In this document: positions 1 to 10,336 of the stretch, in pieces
Layout: every line of letters begins with the position of its first letter
Numbering within the stretch: position 1 is the stretch's first letter
DNA from: Enterovibrio baiacu
GTDB taxonomy: Bacteria > Pseudomonadota > Gammaproteobacteria > Enterobacterales > Vibrionaceae
Assembly (NCBI RefSeq): GCF_004120195.1
Contig: NZ_SCHN01000012.1
Coordinates: forward strand, 124,001 to 188,000
Direction of reading: 5' to 3'
Length of the DNA: 64,000 nt
Notes under the pieces: model-generated
What the model saw: the letters and a program-made list of their open reading frames with translations, nothing else
The model's database searches: none
What the model was told of the DNA's origin: nothing
Translations under genes and position numbers: made by a program

Positions 1-27
1 CTAGGTCAAGGCTATCAAAGGTGGCGC

Positions 28-56
28 ATTATACTAACTGTATTTGCATTGCTCAA
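28..56 (-). promoter_or_regulatory. sigma-70 promoter, probably for rpmB-rpmG just outside the window
   Basis: On the minus strand a TTGAGC -35 element (51-56) and a perfect TATAAT -10 element (28-33) are separated by exactly 17 bases. It points out of the left edge of the window. In E. coli and Vibrio the ribosomal protein operon rpmBG lies directly downstream of radC in this orientation, so that operon is the likely target; this is inference, since the genes themselves are not in the window. Confidence 0.6.
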
Positions 57-117
57 GTCCCGAGCAGATCCTTTTGTCATTTTTTGATCGTTTTTTAGCA
101 GCTTTTCCGTGAAAAGC

Positions 118-792
118 TTATATCCAGCCGCGTTCAGCGAAGGAGACAACTTCTCCATCGCCAATCACCATGTGATCGAGCAACCGAATATCGACTAACG
201 ACAACGCATCTGCAATCCGCGATGTGATATGACGGTCAGCAGGGCTTGGTTCAGCAATACCAGATGGGTGATTATGAGCCAAAATCACTGCGTTTGCATG
301 CACTTCCAGCGCCCGTCTTACAACTTCTCTTGGATAGACCCCTGCAGCATTGATGGTGCCTTCAAAAAGAATCTCATCTTTGATGGGGCGATTTTGATTA
401 TCTAAGTACAAGACAAGAAAGGCTTCTCGCGGTCTATCACGTAGTTTTGCCGAGAGATATCTCGCCGTATGAGAGGGGCTAGCCAGCGCATCTTCGCGGG
501 TCATAATTTCATGCAAATGCCGCTTACTCAGCTCTAAAACCGCCTGCAATTGTGCGTATTTTGCCGATCCCAATCCTTTTCTTTGACTAAATTGCGCTAA
601 ATTCGACTGCATTAAGCCGCGCAACGAACCAAAATCATCGAGAAGATAACCCGCAAGCTCGATGGCATTCATTCCAGAAACACCCGTACGTAGGAATATG
701 GCTAAGAGCTCCGCATCGGATAAAGACTCAGGCCCCTTCGCCAACAATTTCTCTCGAGGACGACTTTCTTCAGGTAAACATTTCAGCGACAA
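118..792 (-). CDS. radC: RadC family JAB/MPN-domain protein
   Basis: 224 aa, the usual length of Vibrio RadC (UPF0758). The N-terminal part is helix-hairpin-helix-like ([12 protein letters not shown]) and the C-terminal part is a JAB metalloprotease-like domain with the metal motif H-N-H-P-S-G followed by S-P-A-D. The biological role is unsettled; the old DNA-repair assignment came from a recG allele. I chose the TTG at 790-792 ([10 protein letters not shown]), which has GAGGA upstream and matches family length; the open frame runs 28 codons further upstream but that extension is not conserved-looking. Divergent from coaBC, as in other gammaproteobacteria. Confidence 0.9.
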   Translation of the reverse strand: MSLKCLPEESRPREKLLAKGPESLSDAELLAIFLRTGVSGMNAIELAGYLLDDFGSLRGLMQSNLAQFSQRKGLGSAKYAQLQAVLELSKRHLHEIMTREDALASPSHTARYLSAKLRDRPREAFLVLYLDNQNRPIKDEILFEGTINAAGVYPREVVRRALEVHANAVILAHNHPSGIAEPSPADRHITSRIADALSLVDIRLLDHMVIGDGEVVSFAERGWI

Positions 793-1018
793 AAGGACAT
801 TCCTCACAGGCAAAACCGCCAGAATCGACACTCCAGATAGGCGCATCAAGACCTGCACCACAAGAATGCGAACCACCTAGTTAAGCCTGTCACTGAGCGG
901 CTTCGTGATTACATTTCCCTTAGGAATACCTCCCCTTTCACAATCATCACCGCCCAACAGGTGATTAATGCCCATTTATGATATCTTTCAAACCATTCAC
1001 CCATTGGCTTACTTGGTT

Positions 1019-2245
1019 ATGGCTCAAAAAATTACGCAATCTTTATCCGGAAAGCGCATTGTCTTGGGAATTGGCGGCGGGATTGCTGCTTATAAATGTG
1101 CAGATCTCACTCGTCGACTGATTGAACGTGGTGCTGATGTACGCGTTGTCATGACAAATGCAGCAAAAGAATTCATCACCCCGCTAACGATGCAAGCCGT
1201 CTCAGGGCACCCTGTTTCTGACAGTTTGCTCGACCCTGCAGCAGAAGCGTCGATGGGCCACATCGAAATCGCCAAATGGGCAGACTTGATATTGCTCGCC
1301 CCTGCTACCGCAGATTTGATTGCACGAGTGGCGGCCGGCATGGGGAATGACCTGCTTACCACCGTTTGCTTAGCCACGGATGCACCTGTTGCCATCGCGC
1401 CAGCGATGAACCAGCAAATGTACCGCGCCGTCGCCACGCAAGAAAACCTCACCACGCTAACGCGACGTAATCACCCTATCTGGGGGCCGGCGAGCGGCGA
1501 ACAAGCCTGTGGTGATATCGGCATGGGAAGAATGCTTGAGCCTCTTCAGTTGGTCGCATTGATTGAAGACCACTTCGCAGAAGGTGACCTCGTGGGTTCA
1601 TCATTTTTGATCACCGCAGGCCCAACACGCGAAGCCATTGACCCCGTTCGCTACCTGACGAATCACAGTTCAGGAAAAATGGGGTACGCCATCGCAGAAG
1701 CGGCGGCAAAGCGCGGCGCAAACGTCACGCTCGTGAGCGGCCCAGTGAACCTTCCAACGCCAGCCAACGTGACACGTGTTGATGTGCAAAGTGCAGAAGA
1801 CATGCATGCCGCTGTCCAACATCACGCTGGCAAGCACCAAATTTTCATTGCATGCGCCGCAGTGGCGGATTTCAAACCCGCGAGCGCTGCAAACCAAAAG
1901 ATGAAGAAGCAAGACGGTCACGACGAGATGACCCTCACTCTAGTCAAGAACCCCGATATTGTTGCCGCCGTCGCAGCCATGAAAGATAACCGACCATTCA
2001 CCGTCGGTTTCGCAGCAGAAACACAAGATGTAGAGCAATATGCTCGCGGTAAGCTTGAGAAGAAGAACCTAGATCTGATTTGTGCAAACGATGTGTCACA
2101 ACAAGGGCAAGGCTTCAACAGCGACCAAAATGCGCTGCACCTCTATTGGCCAAATGGCGACAAAGCGCTGCCGTTGGCAAACAAATCCGATATCGGCCAT
2201 CAGTTAGTCAGTGAAATTGTGTCGCTGTTTAACAGCGACAAATAA
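1019..2245 (+). CDS. coaBC: bifunctional phosphopantothenoylcysteine decarboxylase / phosphopantothenate-cysteine ligase
   Basis: Cytosolic enzyme performing two consecutive steps of coenzyme A synthesis: CTP-dependent joining of cysteine to 4'-phosphopantothenate (CoaB) and FMN-dependent decarboxylation (CoaC). The N-terminal CoaC half shows G-I-A-A-Y-K, the catalytic His in [19 protein letters not shown] and the Cys loop [12 protein letters not shown]. The CoaB half begins near residue 200 with [15 protein letters not shown] and carries KNPDIV and the ANDVS motif. The ATG at 1019 gives 408 aa, close to the 406 aa of E. coli Dfp; an in-frame ATG at 968 would add 17 residues and has a possible AGGTG site, so the start is not certain. 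Confidence 0.93.
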   Translation: MAQKITQSLSGKRIVLGIGGGIAAYKCADLTRRLIERGADVRVVMTNAAKEFITPLTMQAVSGHPVSDSLLDPAAEASMGHIEIAKWADLILLAPATADLIARVAAGMGNDLLTTVCLATDAPVAIAPAMNQQMYRAVATQENLTTLTRRNHPIWGPASGEQACGDIGMGRMLEPLQLVALIEDHFAEGDLVGSSFLITAGPTREAIDPVRYLTNHSSGKMGYAIAEAAAKRGANVTLVSGPVNLPTPANVTRVDVQSAEDMHAAVQHHAGKHQIFIACAAVADFKPASAANQKMKKQDGHDEMTLTLVKNPDIVAAVAAMKDNRPFTVGFAAETQDVEQYARGKLEKKNLDLICANDVSQQGQGFNSDQNALHLYWPNGDKALPLANKSDIGHQLVSEIVSLFNSDK

Positions 2246-2265
2246 AAAACCAGTGGAACCCCGTT

Positions 2266-2721
2266 ATGAAAAAAATTGATCTAAAAATTCTCGACCCACG
2301 TGTAGGCAACGAATTCCCACTTCCCGCGTATGCGACAGAAGGGTCAGCAGGGTTGGATTTACGCGCTTGTCTGGACGCACCACTGACACTGGAACCGGGC
2401 CAAACACAACTGATCCCAACAGGCCTTGCGATTCATATTTCAGATCCAACCATTGCAGCAACCATCTTGCCGCGTTCAGGTCTTGGTCATAAGCACGGTG
2501 TGGTATTGGGTAACCTTGTTGGCTTGATCGATTCCGATTACCAAGGGCAATTAATGGTCTCTTGCTGGAACCGTGGACAAGACACTTTTATTATTGAACC
2601 AGGCGAGCGCATTGCACAGATGGTCTTCGTGCCGGTTATCCAAGCAGAATTCAACCTTGTTGAAGATTTTGATGCTACTGAACGTGGTGCCGGAGGTTTT
2701 GGGCACTCAGGTACGAAATAG
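2266..2721 (+). CDS. dut: dUTP diphosphatase
   Basis: Hydrolyses dUTP to dUMP and PPi, keeping uracil out of DNA and feeding dTMP synthesis; a homotrimer in this family. 151 aa, matching the E. coli length. All five dUTPase motifs are visible: [36 protein letters not shown] and the glycine-rich C-terminal arm [10 protein letters not shown]. It follows coaBC by 20 bases on the same strand, the conserved coaBC-dut arrangement, and is closed by a strong terminator. Confidence 0.97.
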   Translation: MKKIDLKILDPRVGNEFPLPAYATEGSAGLDLRACLDAPLTLEPGQTQLIPTGLAIHISDPTIAATILPRSGLGHKHGVVLGNLVGLIDSDYQGQLMVSCWNRGQDTFIIEPGERIAQMVFVPVIQAEFNLVEDFDATERGAGGFGHSGTK

Positions 2722-2746
2722 TAGTGTTAACTTGGTGAAAAACCAC

Positions 2747-2775
2747 AAAAACGCCACCGATCCGTGGCGTTTTTT
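2747..2775 (+). terminator. rho-independent terminator after dut
   Basis: 11-bp stem with arms AAAAACGCCAC and GTGGCGTTTTT, a 6-base loop and a T run, 25 bases after the dut stop codon. It separates coaBC-dut from slmA. Confidence 0.9.
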
Positions 2776-2927
2776 ATGCGTCATTCACGCTTTTGTTATT
2801 TGTGATAGGCAAGGCCTCGGCGAAGGTGCATTATTCTTTTAATACAGTGTGTACGTCGTTAAGATACCCGCTCCACAGCCGAGATTTGGGTCAAAGACCC
2901 TCATAACAACAAAGGAACCATCTATTC

Positions 2928-3518
2928 ATGGCTGGCCAAAAAAAGCAGAACCGCCGCGAAGAAATTCTTCAGGCTCTGGCTCAAATGCTGGAGTCCAACC
3001 AAGGCAGTCAACGCATAACTACCGCCAAGCTTGCAGCACAGGTTGGTGTGTCAGAGGCGGCACTTTATCGCCATTTTCCAAGTAAAGCGCGCATGTTTGA
3101 GGGATTGATTGAGTTTATTGAAGAATCACTCATCACCCGAATCAACCGTATTTTAAACGAAGAAAAAGACACGCTTACACGTCTGCGTCTTATTCTTCAG
3201 CTGCTTTTGGTATTTGGTGAACGTAACCCTGGCCTGACACGCATCATGACAGGACATGCGTTGATGTTTGAACAAGACAGATTGCAAGGTCGTATCAACC
3301 AGTTGTTCGAAAAGATTGAAAGCCAACTTCGCCAAGTGTTAAGAGAGCGTCGTTTACGTGAAGGGAAAGGTTTCCCTGTTGATGAGTCCATTTTGGCGGC
3401 ACAACTGCTAGGCCAAGTGGAAGGCAGCTTGAACCGTTTCGTGCGTTCAAGTTTCAAATATCCGCCAACCGCGGATTTTGACCAATACTGGCAACTCCTT
3501 AGCGCGCAGCTTGATTGA
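2928..3518 (+). CDS. slmA: nucleoid occlusion factor SlmA (TetR family)
   Basis: DNA-binding inhibitor of FtsZ assembly over the nucleoid. 196 aa, TetR-type. The N-terminal helix-turn-helix covers about residues 30-57 ([17 protein letters not shown], then PSKARMF); the C-terminal part is the dimerisation and FtsZ-interacting region ([16 protein letters not shown]). An AGGA ribosome site precedes the ATG. It sits between dut and pyrE, the conserved gammaproteobacterial position (formerly ttk). Confidence 0.96.
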   Translation: MAGQKKQNRREEILQALAQMLESNQGSQRITTAKLAAQVGVSEAALYRHFPSKARMFEGLIEFIEESLITRINRILNEEKDTLTRLRLILQLLLVFGERNPGLTRIMTGHALMFEQDRLQGRINQLFEKIESQLRQVLRERRLREGKGFPVDESILAAQLLGQVEGSLNRFVRSSFKYPPTADFDQYWQLLSAQLD

Positions 3519-3536
3519 TCTGTCGCGAAAAGCATT

Positions 3537-3565
3537 AAAAAAGGCTGCATCATGCAGCCTTTTTC
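3537..3565. terminator. bidirectional terminator between slmA and pyrE
   Basis: Near-perfect palindrome AAAAAGGCTGCAT / ATGCAGCCTTTTT with A and T runs on either side, placed between the convergent slmA and pyrE genes. Confidence 0.88.
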
Positions 3566-3612
3566 GTTTTTTGGTATTAATAACCCTGACGGCTCAACGC
3601 CCGATAGAGACG

Positions 3613-4254
3613 TTAGATACCATATTCCGCACGGTATGCTTTCACGGCGTCTAAGTGTTCCGGGTTACCACCTTGCTCTTCAAGGTAGGTCACCAAATCA
3701 CCCAAGCTCACAATCGACACCACTTTGCAGCCAAAGTCGCGTTCAACTTCTTGAATCGCTGACAGTTCACCTTTGCCGCGCTCTTGACGGTCAATCGCCA
3801 CCAATACGCCAGCCAAATCTGCACCATTGGCCTGAATGATTTCCATGGATTCACGAATCGCCGTGCCCGCCGTGATCACATCGTCAACCAGCATCACACG
3901 CCCTTCTAGCGCGCTACCAACCAGGTTGCCGCCTTCACCGTGGGTTTTCGCTTCTTTACGGTTGAAGCAATATGGCGTATCGATTTCATGGTGTTCAGCC
4001 AAAGCCACTGCGGTGGTGGTGGCGATTGGAATACCTTTGTATGCAGGGCCAAACAACAGATCGTAGTCAATCTTCGCATCCACTAACGCTTCTGCGTAGA
4101 AACGGCCAAGACGCGCCAAATCCCGACCTGTATTAAATAGGCCAGCATTAAAGAAGTAAGGGCTCTTGCGGCCAGACTTCAAAGTGAACTCACCGAACTT
4201 CAAAACGTGTTTTTCCAATGCGAACTCGATGAATTGACGCTGATAGGCTTTCAT
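3613..4254 (-). CDS. pyrE: orotate phosphoribosyltransferase
   Basis: Transfers phosphoribose from PRPP to orotate, giving OMP in de novo pyrimidine synthesis. 213 aa, the same length as the E. coli enzyme. The PRPP-binding loop [13 protein letters not shown] and the flexible catalytic loop [11 protein letters not shown] are both clear. The start at 4254 (MKAYQRQF) has AGGAG six bases upstream; a longer open frame to 4299 is not used. It lies downstream of rph with an attenuator-like terminator between, so its expression is probably tuned to UTP level as in E. coli. Confidence 0.96.
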   Translation of the reverse strand: MKAYQRQFIEFALEKHVLKFGEFTLKSGRKSPYFFNAGLFNTGRDLARLGRFYAEALVDAKIDYDLLFGPAYKGIPIATTTAVALAEHHEIDTPYCFNRKEAKTHGEGGNLVGSALEGRVMLVDDVITAGTAIRESMEIIQANGADLAGVLVAIDRQERGKGELSAIQEVERDFGCKVVSIVSLGDLVTYLEEQGGNPEHLDAVKAYRAEYGI

Positions 4255-4331
4255 TTTTTCTCCTGTCGATCTGAATGGGTGTTTAACCCGTCTTTCCATG
4301 AGGCGATCTGCCGCCTCCTCAAATTTTGCTT

Positions 4332-4360
4332 AAAAAAAAGCGGCTCCAATAGAAGCCGCT
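4332..4360 (-). terminator. pyrE attenuator-type terminator between rph and pyrE
   Basis: On the minus strand the hairpin AGCGGCT / AGCCGCT with a short loop is followed by eight T residues. It begins about 6 bases after the rph stop codon and about 80 bases before pyrE. E. coli has an equivalent hairpin here: when UTP is low, RNA polymerase slows, ribosomes finishing rph keep up and block the hairpin, and pyrE is read. The same mechanism is inferred from position and structure. Confidence 0.8.
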
Positions 4361-4366
4361 CTTTCA

Positions 4367-5083
4367 TCAATCAATTAACGATGCTTTCTGAATCGCGATG
4401 ATATCTTCAATGCCTTTATTGGCCAGAGACAACATGGCGTTCAATTCGTCAGCGGTGAATGGTTCACCTTCTGCGGTGCCTTGTACTTCAATCATGCGGC
4501 CATCTTCCAGCATGACAACATTCATATCAGTCTCAGCCGCAGAGTCTTCAACGTATTCAAGGTCGCAAATTGGCGTGCCTTCGAAGATACCGACAGAAAC
4601 AGCAGCAACGTGACCCTTCATAGGGTTCGCTTTCAGTTTGCCTTCAGCAACCAGTTTGTTCAGCGCATCCGCCATTGCAACGCTTGCACCCGAAATAGAG
4701 GCTGTGCGTGTGCCACCGTCCGCTTGAATAACGTCACAGTCGACCGTGATGGTGAAATCGCCCAGTTGATCGAGGTTTACCGCTGCACGAAGGCTGCGCG
4801 CAATAAGACGTTGGATTTCCATGGTACGACCGCCTTGCTTACCGTTCGCCGCTTCACGACGGTTACGGGTGTGGGTCGCACGTGGCAGCATGCCGTATTC
4901 AGCAGTGATCCAGCCTTGGCCTTTCCCTTTAAGAAAACGTGGCACGCCTTCTTCAACGGTCGCGGTACAGATGACTTTCGTGTCGCCAAACTCCACCAAA
5001 ACAGAGCCTTCCGCATGAGCGGTAAAATGACGTGTCATGGTTACTGGACGAATTTGACCAACTTCTCTTCCGCTAGGACGCAT
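4367..5083 (-). CDS. rph: ribonuclease PH
   Basis: Phosphate-dependent 3'-5' exoribonuclease that trims tRNA 3' ends; forms a hexameric ring. 238 aa, the standard length, with the PH-domain signatures [14 protein letters not shown] at the N-terminus, [15 protein letters not shown] around the phosphate/RNA site, and [15 protein letters not shown]. First gene of rph-pyrE and divergent from yicC. Coupled translation of its 3' end probably controls the downstream attenuator. No frameshift is seen, unlike E. coli K-12 rph-1. Confidence 0.96.
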   Translation of the reverse strand: MRPSGREVGQIRPVTMTRHFTAHAEGSVLVEFGDTKVICTATVEEGVPRFLKGKGQGWITAEYGMLPRATHTRNRREAANGKQGGRTMEIQRLIARSLRAAVNLDQLGDFTITVDCDVIQADGGTRTASISGASVAMADALNKLVAEGKLKANPMKGHVAAVSVGIFEGTPICDLEYVEDSAAETDMNVVMLEDGRMIEVQGTAEGEPFTADELNAMLSLANKGIEDIIAIQKASLID

Positions 5084-5264
5084 AGGGTTCCACCTGTATT
5101 AAACTGCTGAATTTCGTTAACCCGCGATTATAGCGATTTCAGTCAAGCCACGCTAACACAAACCACAGATGAATGGTTTTTTCTCATCTCATGCGCCATG
5201 TGGCTGACACCTTGCCAAGCAACTGCGTATAATCACATCAACATTGATAAAAGAGTGAACTTCG

Positions 5265-6128
5265 ATGATCCACAGTATGACTGCCTACGCCCGTCGGGAA
5301 ATTAAGGGCACATGGGGCTCCGCCGTTTGGGAAATCCGTTCGGTGAACCAACGCTACCTCGAAACCTATATCCGTATGCCAGAGCAGTTCCGTGGCCTAG
5401 AACCTATCGTTCGCGAACGCTTTCGTCAGCGCCTAGCGCGCGGCAAAGTCGAATGTAACCTGCGCTTTGAAGCCAACGCTTCCGCCAATACTGAGCTGAA
5501 GATTAATGAAGCGCTCGCAAAGCAGGTGATTCATGCGGCGAAGTGGATCAAAGAGATGTCTGGCGAAGGCAACATTGGTCCATTCCAAGTGCTGCAATGG
5601 CCGGGCGTGATGGAAGCACCAGAACAAGACATGGATCTGGTGAACAAAGCGTTGCTAGAAGGGTTTGACGAAACGGTTAACGATTTCATCGCCGCACGTG
5701 CAAGCGAAGGCGACAACATGAAAGCGCTTATCGAGCAGCGTCTTGACGCCATCGATGCGGAAGTCGTGAAAGTACGCGCCAAGATGCCAGAGATCCTCAA
5801 TTGGCAGCGCGAGCGTCTGATCACCAAGCTGGAAGATGCGAAAGTCGAACTCGACGCAAACCGCGTAGAGCAAGAAATCATCCTATTGGCACAAAAATCA
5901 GATGTGGCAGAAGAACTTGATCGTTTGGATTCACACGTATCTGAAACGAAGAAAATCCTGAAAAAAGGCGGCGCATGTGGTCGTCGCTTGGATTTCATGA
6001 TGCAAGAGTTCAACCGCGAATCGAACACCCTCGCGTCTAAATCAATCAGCACTGACATCACCGCATCAGGCGTTGAATTGAAAGTGCTTATCGAGCAAAT
6101 GCGCGAACAGATCCAGAATATCGAGTAA
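5265..6128 (+). CDS. yicC: YicC family endoribonuclease
   Basis: 287 aa, full length for YicC/YloC. The N-terminal motif MIHSMTAYARRE and the C-terminal part GGACGRRLDFMMQEFNREANT-like (positions about 240-265) are diagnostic. YicC proteins have been reported as RNA endonucleases with metal-dependent cleavage; the physiological targets are incompletely known. It is divergent from rph across about 180 bases, and a strong terminator separates it from gmk. Function is by family assignment only. Confidence 0.92.
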   Translation: MIHSMTAYARREIKGTWGSAVWEIRSVNQRYLETYIRMPEQFRGLEPIVRERFRQRLARGKVECNLRFEANASANTELKINEALAKQVIHAAKWIKEMSGEGNIGPFQVLQWPGVMEAPEQDMDLVNKALLEGFDETVNDFIAARASEGDNMKALIEQRLDAIDAEVVKVRAKMPEILNWQRERLITKLEDAKVELDANRVEQEIILLAQKSDVAEELDRLDSHVSETKKILKKGGACGRRLDFMMQEFNRESNTLASKSISTDITASGVELKVLIEQMREQIQNIE

Positions 6129-6147
6129 TTCTTACCATTATTCTCAG

Positions 6148-6178
6148 AGCCCAGCCACCGCGCTGGGCTTTTTTCTTT
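6148..6178 (+). terminator. terminator after yicC
   Basis: Stem AGCCCAGC / GCTGGGCT with a 6-base loop followed by a T-rich run, 20 bases past the yicC stop. Confidence 0.88.
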
Positions 6179-6262
6179 TAAGATCAGTCTTATCAATTTG
6201 CGTTATCCTAAGATCAATCACGGTTGAATTTCGCGCATCACCCATGTTGAAAAAGTCGCTTA

Positions 6263-6277
6263 TTGGCAATTTGCCAA
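6263..6277. promoter_or_regulatory. 15-bp perfect palindrome upstream of gmk
   Basis: TTGGCAA-T-TTGCCAA, two perfect 7-base arms around one base, 121 bases before the gmk start. It is not a terminator, having no T run and a one-base loop. It has the form of a dimeric repressor or activator site; the protein that would bind it is unknown. Confidence 0.35.
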
Positions 6278-6395
6278 ATGATAACGTCAGCAATGAAAAG
6301 CACCGACATTCATACCGCGATAGACATAAAAGGAAAATTCAAATTTTGCGCAGTCCGTGGTAATCTGCGCGCCCTTTAACCTCACAGTGATTTAA

Positions 6396-7022
<627 letters not shown>

Positions 7023-7115
7023 ATACCAACGCTACCAAAGATGCTTGTTGTTTAGCACTAAGCGCTTTTGTATAATTTTCGGTCATCTTGATTTTTTTAC
7101 TTATTGGAGTTCTTC

Positions 7116-7391
7116 ATGGCACGCGTAACCGTTCAAGACGCTGTTGAAAAAATTGGCAACCGTTTCGACCTAGTATTGGTAGCAGCTCGCCGCGCACGCC
7201 AAATGCAAACTGGTGGTAAAGACGCACTGGTTCAGGAAGAGAACGATAAGCAAACCGTTATCGCTCTGCGCGAGATCGAGGAAGGCTTGATCACGAAAGA
7301 CGTTCTAGATGCACGTGAGCGTCAAGAGCAGCAAGAGCAAGAAGCGGCTGAAATGGCTGCAGTAAGCACGATTTCAGGCTCACTTCGCTAA
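7116..7391 (+). CDS. rpoZ: RNA polymerase omega subunit
   Basis: 91 aa, the E. coli omega length. The N-terminus [20 protein letters not shown] is nearly invariant in gammaproteobacteria. Omega helps fold and latch the beta-prime subunit and forms part of one ppGpp-binding site on RNA polymerase. Start set at the ATG at 7116, with TTGGAG nine bases upstream; a TTG four codons earlier overlaps the ribosome site. It lies 24 bases before spoT, so ppGpp metabolism and a ppGpp-responsive polymerase subunit are co-expressed. Confidence 0.97.
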   Translation: MARVTVQDAVEKIGNRFDLVLVAARRARQMQTGGKDALVQEENDKQTVIALREIEEGLITKDVLDARERQEQQEQEAAEMAAVSTISGSLR

Positions 7392-7415
7392 TCTAACTTC
7401 AGGGAAACAGGCCGT

Positions 7416-9521
7416 TTGTATCTCTTTGATAGCCTGAAAGAAGTCGCCGCACAATACTTGCCGGAGTCGCACCTAGAGGCACTCCGGCAAGCGTATTTGG
7501 TGGCGCGTGATGCCCACGAAGGGCAAAGCCGCTCCAGTGGCGAACCTTACATTATTCACCCCATTGCCGTAGCACGTATTCTTGCGGAGATGCGTCTCGA
7601 CCACGAAACCTTAATGGCAGCTTTGCTCCATGACGTGATCGAAGACACTGAAGTCACCAAAGAAGACCTACAGCAACGATTCGGTGATAACGTCGCCGAC
7701 CTCGTCGATGGCGTGTCTAAACTCGACAAACTCAAGTTTCGCGATCGTAAAGAAGCGCAGGCGGAAAACTTCCGTAAAATGATCATGGCCATGGCCCGTG
7801 ACATTCGCGTCATCTTGATCAAATTGGCAGACCGTACGCACAACATGCGCACGCTCGGGGCACTTCGTCCTGATAAACGTCGCCGTATTGCCCGTGAAAC
7901 CCTAGAGATATTCTCTCCTTTGGCGCACCGCCTTGGTATCCACAACATCAAAGTTGAGCTTGAAGAGCTTGGCTTCGAAGCCTTGTACCCAACCCGCTAT
8001 CGCGTGTTGAAGGAAGTGGTGATTCAAGCGCGCGGTAACCGCAAAGAGATGATCCAAAAAATCCATGCAGAAATCGAAGGCCGTCTTGAAGACGCAGGCA
8101 TTCGCGCCTCTGTACTGGGCCGTGAGAAGAACCTCTACTCCATCTACAACAAGATGAAGAACAAAGAGCAGCGCTTCCACACCATCATGGATTTATACGC
8201 ATTCCGCGTCATTGTTGATGATTTAGATACCTGCTACCGCGTGCTGGGACAGATGCACAATCTGTACAAGCCACGTCCGGGTCGCATGAAAGATTACATC
8301 GCCGTGCCGAAAGCCAACGGCTACCAATCGCTGCATACGTCAATGATTGGTCCGCACGGTGTCCCTGTCGAAGTACAAATTCGTACCGAAGACATGGATC
8401 AAATGGCAGACAAAGGTGTTGCTGCACACTGGGCTTATAAAGACGGTGCTGAACGCGTTCAAGGCGGCACAACAGCACAAGTGCGGGCACAACGTTGGAT
8501 GCAAAGCCTGCTTGAGCTTCAGCAAAGTGCGGGCAGCTCATTCGAATTCATCGAAAACGTCAAATCTGACTTGTTCCCAGATGAACTCTTTGTCTTCACG
8601 CCAAAAGGTCGCATCGTTGAATTGCCTGTCGGCGCAACCGCCGTCGACTTCGCGTATGCCGTGCATACGGATGTCGGTAACTCGTGCGTCGGCGCGCGTG
8701 TTAACCGCAATTCCTACCCGCTCAGCCAACCGCTGAAAAACGGTCAAGCGATCGAGATCATTACCGCACCGGGCGCACGTCCAAACGCGGCATGGTTAAA
8801 CTATGTCGTGACATCACGCGCACGCACCAAAATTCGCCAGGTGCTAAAAACCAAGCGTCGTGAAGAATCTGTCATTCTTGGCCGTCGATTGCTTAACCAT
8901 GCGCTAGGCGATACCAACATTCAGGATGTCGATACCGCGAACATCGACAAAGTGCTCAAAGACCTCAAGCTAGACGAGTCAGAAGACTTGTTGGCAGCGA
9001 TTGGTTTGGGCGAACTGATGAGTGTGGTGATCGCGAAACGCCTACTTGGTGACGCTGACAGCCTTGAGCAACAAGGTGGCTGTCTGCCGATTCGCGGTGC
9101 TGATGGCATATTGCTGACGTACGCGAATTGTTGTCGTCCAATTCCTGGGGATCCTGTCATTGCACACGTCAGTCCGGGTAAAGGTCTGGTTATTCACCGT
9201 GAAGAATGTGCCAACATCCGTGGTTACCGTCAGGAGCCGGATAAGTACATGGCGGTAGAATGGGGCGATGATATCGACCAAGAATTTGCGACCGGCCTGC
9301 GTGTTGACATGCTCAACCACCAAGGTGCGTTGGCAGACTTAACCAACACCATTGCTGCTACCGGCTCAAACATTCAAGGTTTGACCACGGAAGAGCGCGA
9401 TGGCCGTTTGTATACCATCTACGTCAAGCTCACCACCAAAGACCGCATTCACCTTGCGAACATCATGCGTCGTATTCGTGTCATGCCAAATGTGGTGAAA
9501 GTCAGCCGTCAGAAAAACTGA
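7416..9521 (+). CDS. spoT: bifunctional (p)ppGpp synthetase/hydrolase SpoT
   Basis: 701 aa, matching E. coli SpoT (702). Domain order: HD hydrolase (HPIAVARILAEM, then LLHDVIEDT around residue 70), the RelA/SpoT synthetase domain (YSIYNKMKNKEQRF, RPGRMKDYIAVPKANGYQSL about 230-310), TGS (about 385-445), the helical/zinc-finger region (ANCCRPIPGDPVIAH) and a C-terminal ACT domain (HQGALADLTNTIAATG). The hydrolase HD pair is intact. The start codon is TTG at 7416, as in E. coli spoT, preceded by AGGGA. Sets (p)ppGpp levels in response to fatty-acid, carbon, phosphate and iron limitation. Confidence 0.97.
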   Translation: MYLFDSLKEVAAQYLPESHLEALRQAYLVARDAHEGQSRSSGEPYIIHPIAVARILAEMRLDHETLMAALLHDVIEDTEVTKEDLQQRFGDNVADLVDGVSKLDKLKFRDRKEAQAENFRKMIMAMARDIRVILIKLADRTHNMRTLGALRPDKRRRIARETLEIFSPLAHRLGIHNIKVELEELGFEALYPTRYRVLKEVVIQARGNRKEMIQKIHAEIEGRLEDAGIRASVLGREKNLYSIYNKMKNKEQRFHTIMDLYAFRVIVDDLDTCYRVLGQMHNLYKPRPGRMKDYIAVPKANGYQSLHTSMIGPHGVPVEVQIRTEDMDQMADKGVAAHWAYKDGAERVQGGTTAQVRAQRWMQSLLELQQSAGSSFEFIENVKSDLFPDELFVFTPKGRIVELPVGATAVDFAYAVHTDVGNSCVGARVNRNSYPLSQPLKNGQAIEIITAPGARPNAAWLNYVVTSRARTKIRQVLKTKRREESVILGRRLLNHALGDTNIQDVDTANIDKVLKDLKLDESEDLLAAIGLGELMSVVIAKRLLGDADSLEQQGGCLPIRGADGILLTYANCCRPIPGDPVIAHVSPGKGLVIHREECANIRGYRQEPDKYMAVEWGDDIDQEFATGLRVDMLNHQGALADLTNTIAATGSNIQGLTTEERDGRLYTIYVKLTTKDRIHLANIMRRIRVMPNVVKVSRQKN

Positions 9522-9545
9522 TTGCTGTCTCGACTGAAAACATTC

Positions 9546-9573
9546 AAACGCCCGCTTTTTGCGGGCGTTTTTT
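9546..9573 (+). terminator. terminator between spoT and trmH
   Basis: Stem AACGCCCGC / GCGGGCGTT with a TTTTT loop and a following T run, 25 bases past spoT. It will reduce readthrough into trmH, suggesting trmH-recG also have their own promoter. Confidence 0.85.
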
Positions 9574-9617
9574 ATCCTTTATATCGTGCGTCCATAAGGG
9601 CGAGAAAGAGAACAACC

Positions 9618-10310
9618 ATGACTCCAGAACGTTTTGCGCGCATTCATGAAGTACTGGCAACACGTCAGCCAGATCTGACCGTGTGCATGGAAGAAGTCCA
9701 TAAGCCGAATAACATTTCCGCCATTATCCGCACCGCCGACGCCGTTGGCGTACACCAAGTCCATGCGGTTTGGCCTCGTAACAGCAAAATGCGCACCTTA
9801 GGCGGCACCTCCGCAGGGGCACGCAACTGGGTAGATGTCGTCACCCATGACAACACGCCTGATGCCTTCGCACAGTTAAAAGCACAAGGCATGCAAATAC
9901 TGGTGACCAACTTGTCTGAACGTGCTGTGGATTTCCGTGAGATTGATTACACCAAACCGACGGCCATCGTATTGGGGCAAGAGAAGACAGGCATCAGCCA
10001 GCAAGCGCTTGAAATGGCAGATCAAGACATCATCATTCCCATGGTAGGTATGGTACAGTCACTCAATGTATCCGTTGCCAGTGCCCTGATTTTGTACGAA
10101 GCGCAGCGTCAGCGCCAAAACGCAGGCATGTACCAGCGCACACGTACGTTGATCCCACAGGCAGAGGTTGACCGCATCTTGTTTGAGCGTGGTCATCCTG
10201 TGTTAGCGAAAGTCGCCAAGCGAAAAGGTTTACCTTATCCCGTGCTGGATGAAGAAGGGCAAATCGCCGCAGACGATGCGTGGTGGGCACAAATGCAGGC
10301 AGCTCGATAA
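9618..10310 (+). CDS. trmH: tRNA (guanosine(18)-2'-O)-methyltransferase
   Basis: SPOUT-class enzyme that methylates the 2'-OH of G18 in the D-loop of tRNAs using S-adenosylmethionine. 230 aa compared with 229 in E. coli. SpoU motifs are visible: NNISAIIRTADAVG near the N-terminus, IVLGQEKTGIS, and the trefoil-knot motif MVQSLNVSVASALILYE. The start at 9618 is chosen because upstream codons cover the spoT terminator; the longer frame back to 9522 is an artefact of that. Confidence 0.96.
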   Translation: MTPERFARIHEVLATRQPDLTVCMEEVHKPNNISAIIRTADAVGVHQVHAVWPRNSKMRTLGGTSAGARNWVDVVTHDNTPDAFAQLKAQGMQILVTNLSERAVDFREIDYTKPTAIVLGQEKTGISQQALEMADQDIIIPMVGMVQSLNVSVASALILYEAQRQRQNAGMYQRTRTLIPQAEVDRILFERGHPVLAKVAKRKGLPYPVLDEEGQIAADDAWWAQMQAAR

Positions 10311-10336
10311 CCCTTATTCTGGAGAGATAAGCAAAC

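Noticed and set aside
4481-5110. 209-codon frame antisense to rph
   Set aside because: Shadow of the conserved RNase PH gene; no ribosome site or domain.
5531-6196. 221-codon frame antisense to yicC
   Set aside because: Ser/Arg-rich shadow translation covering a well-supported gene and its terminator.
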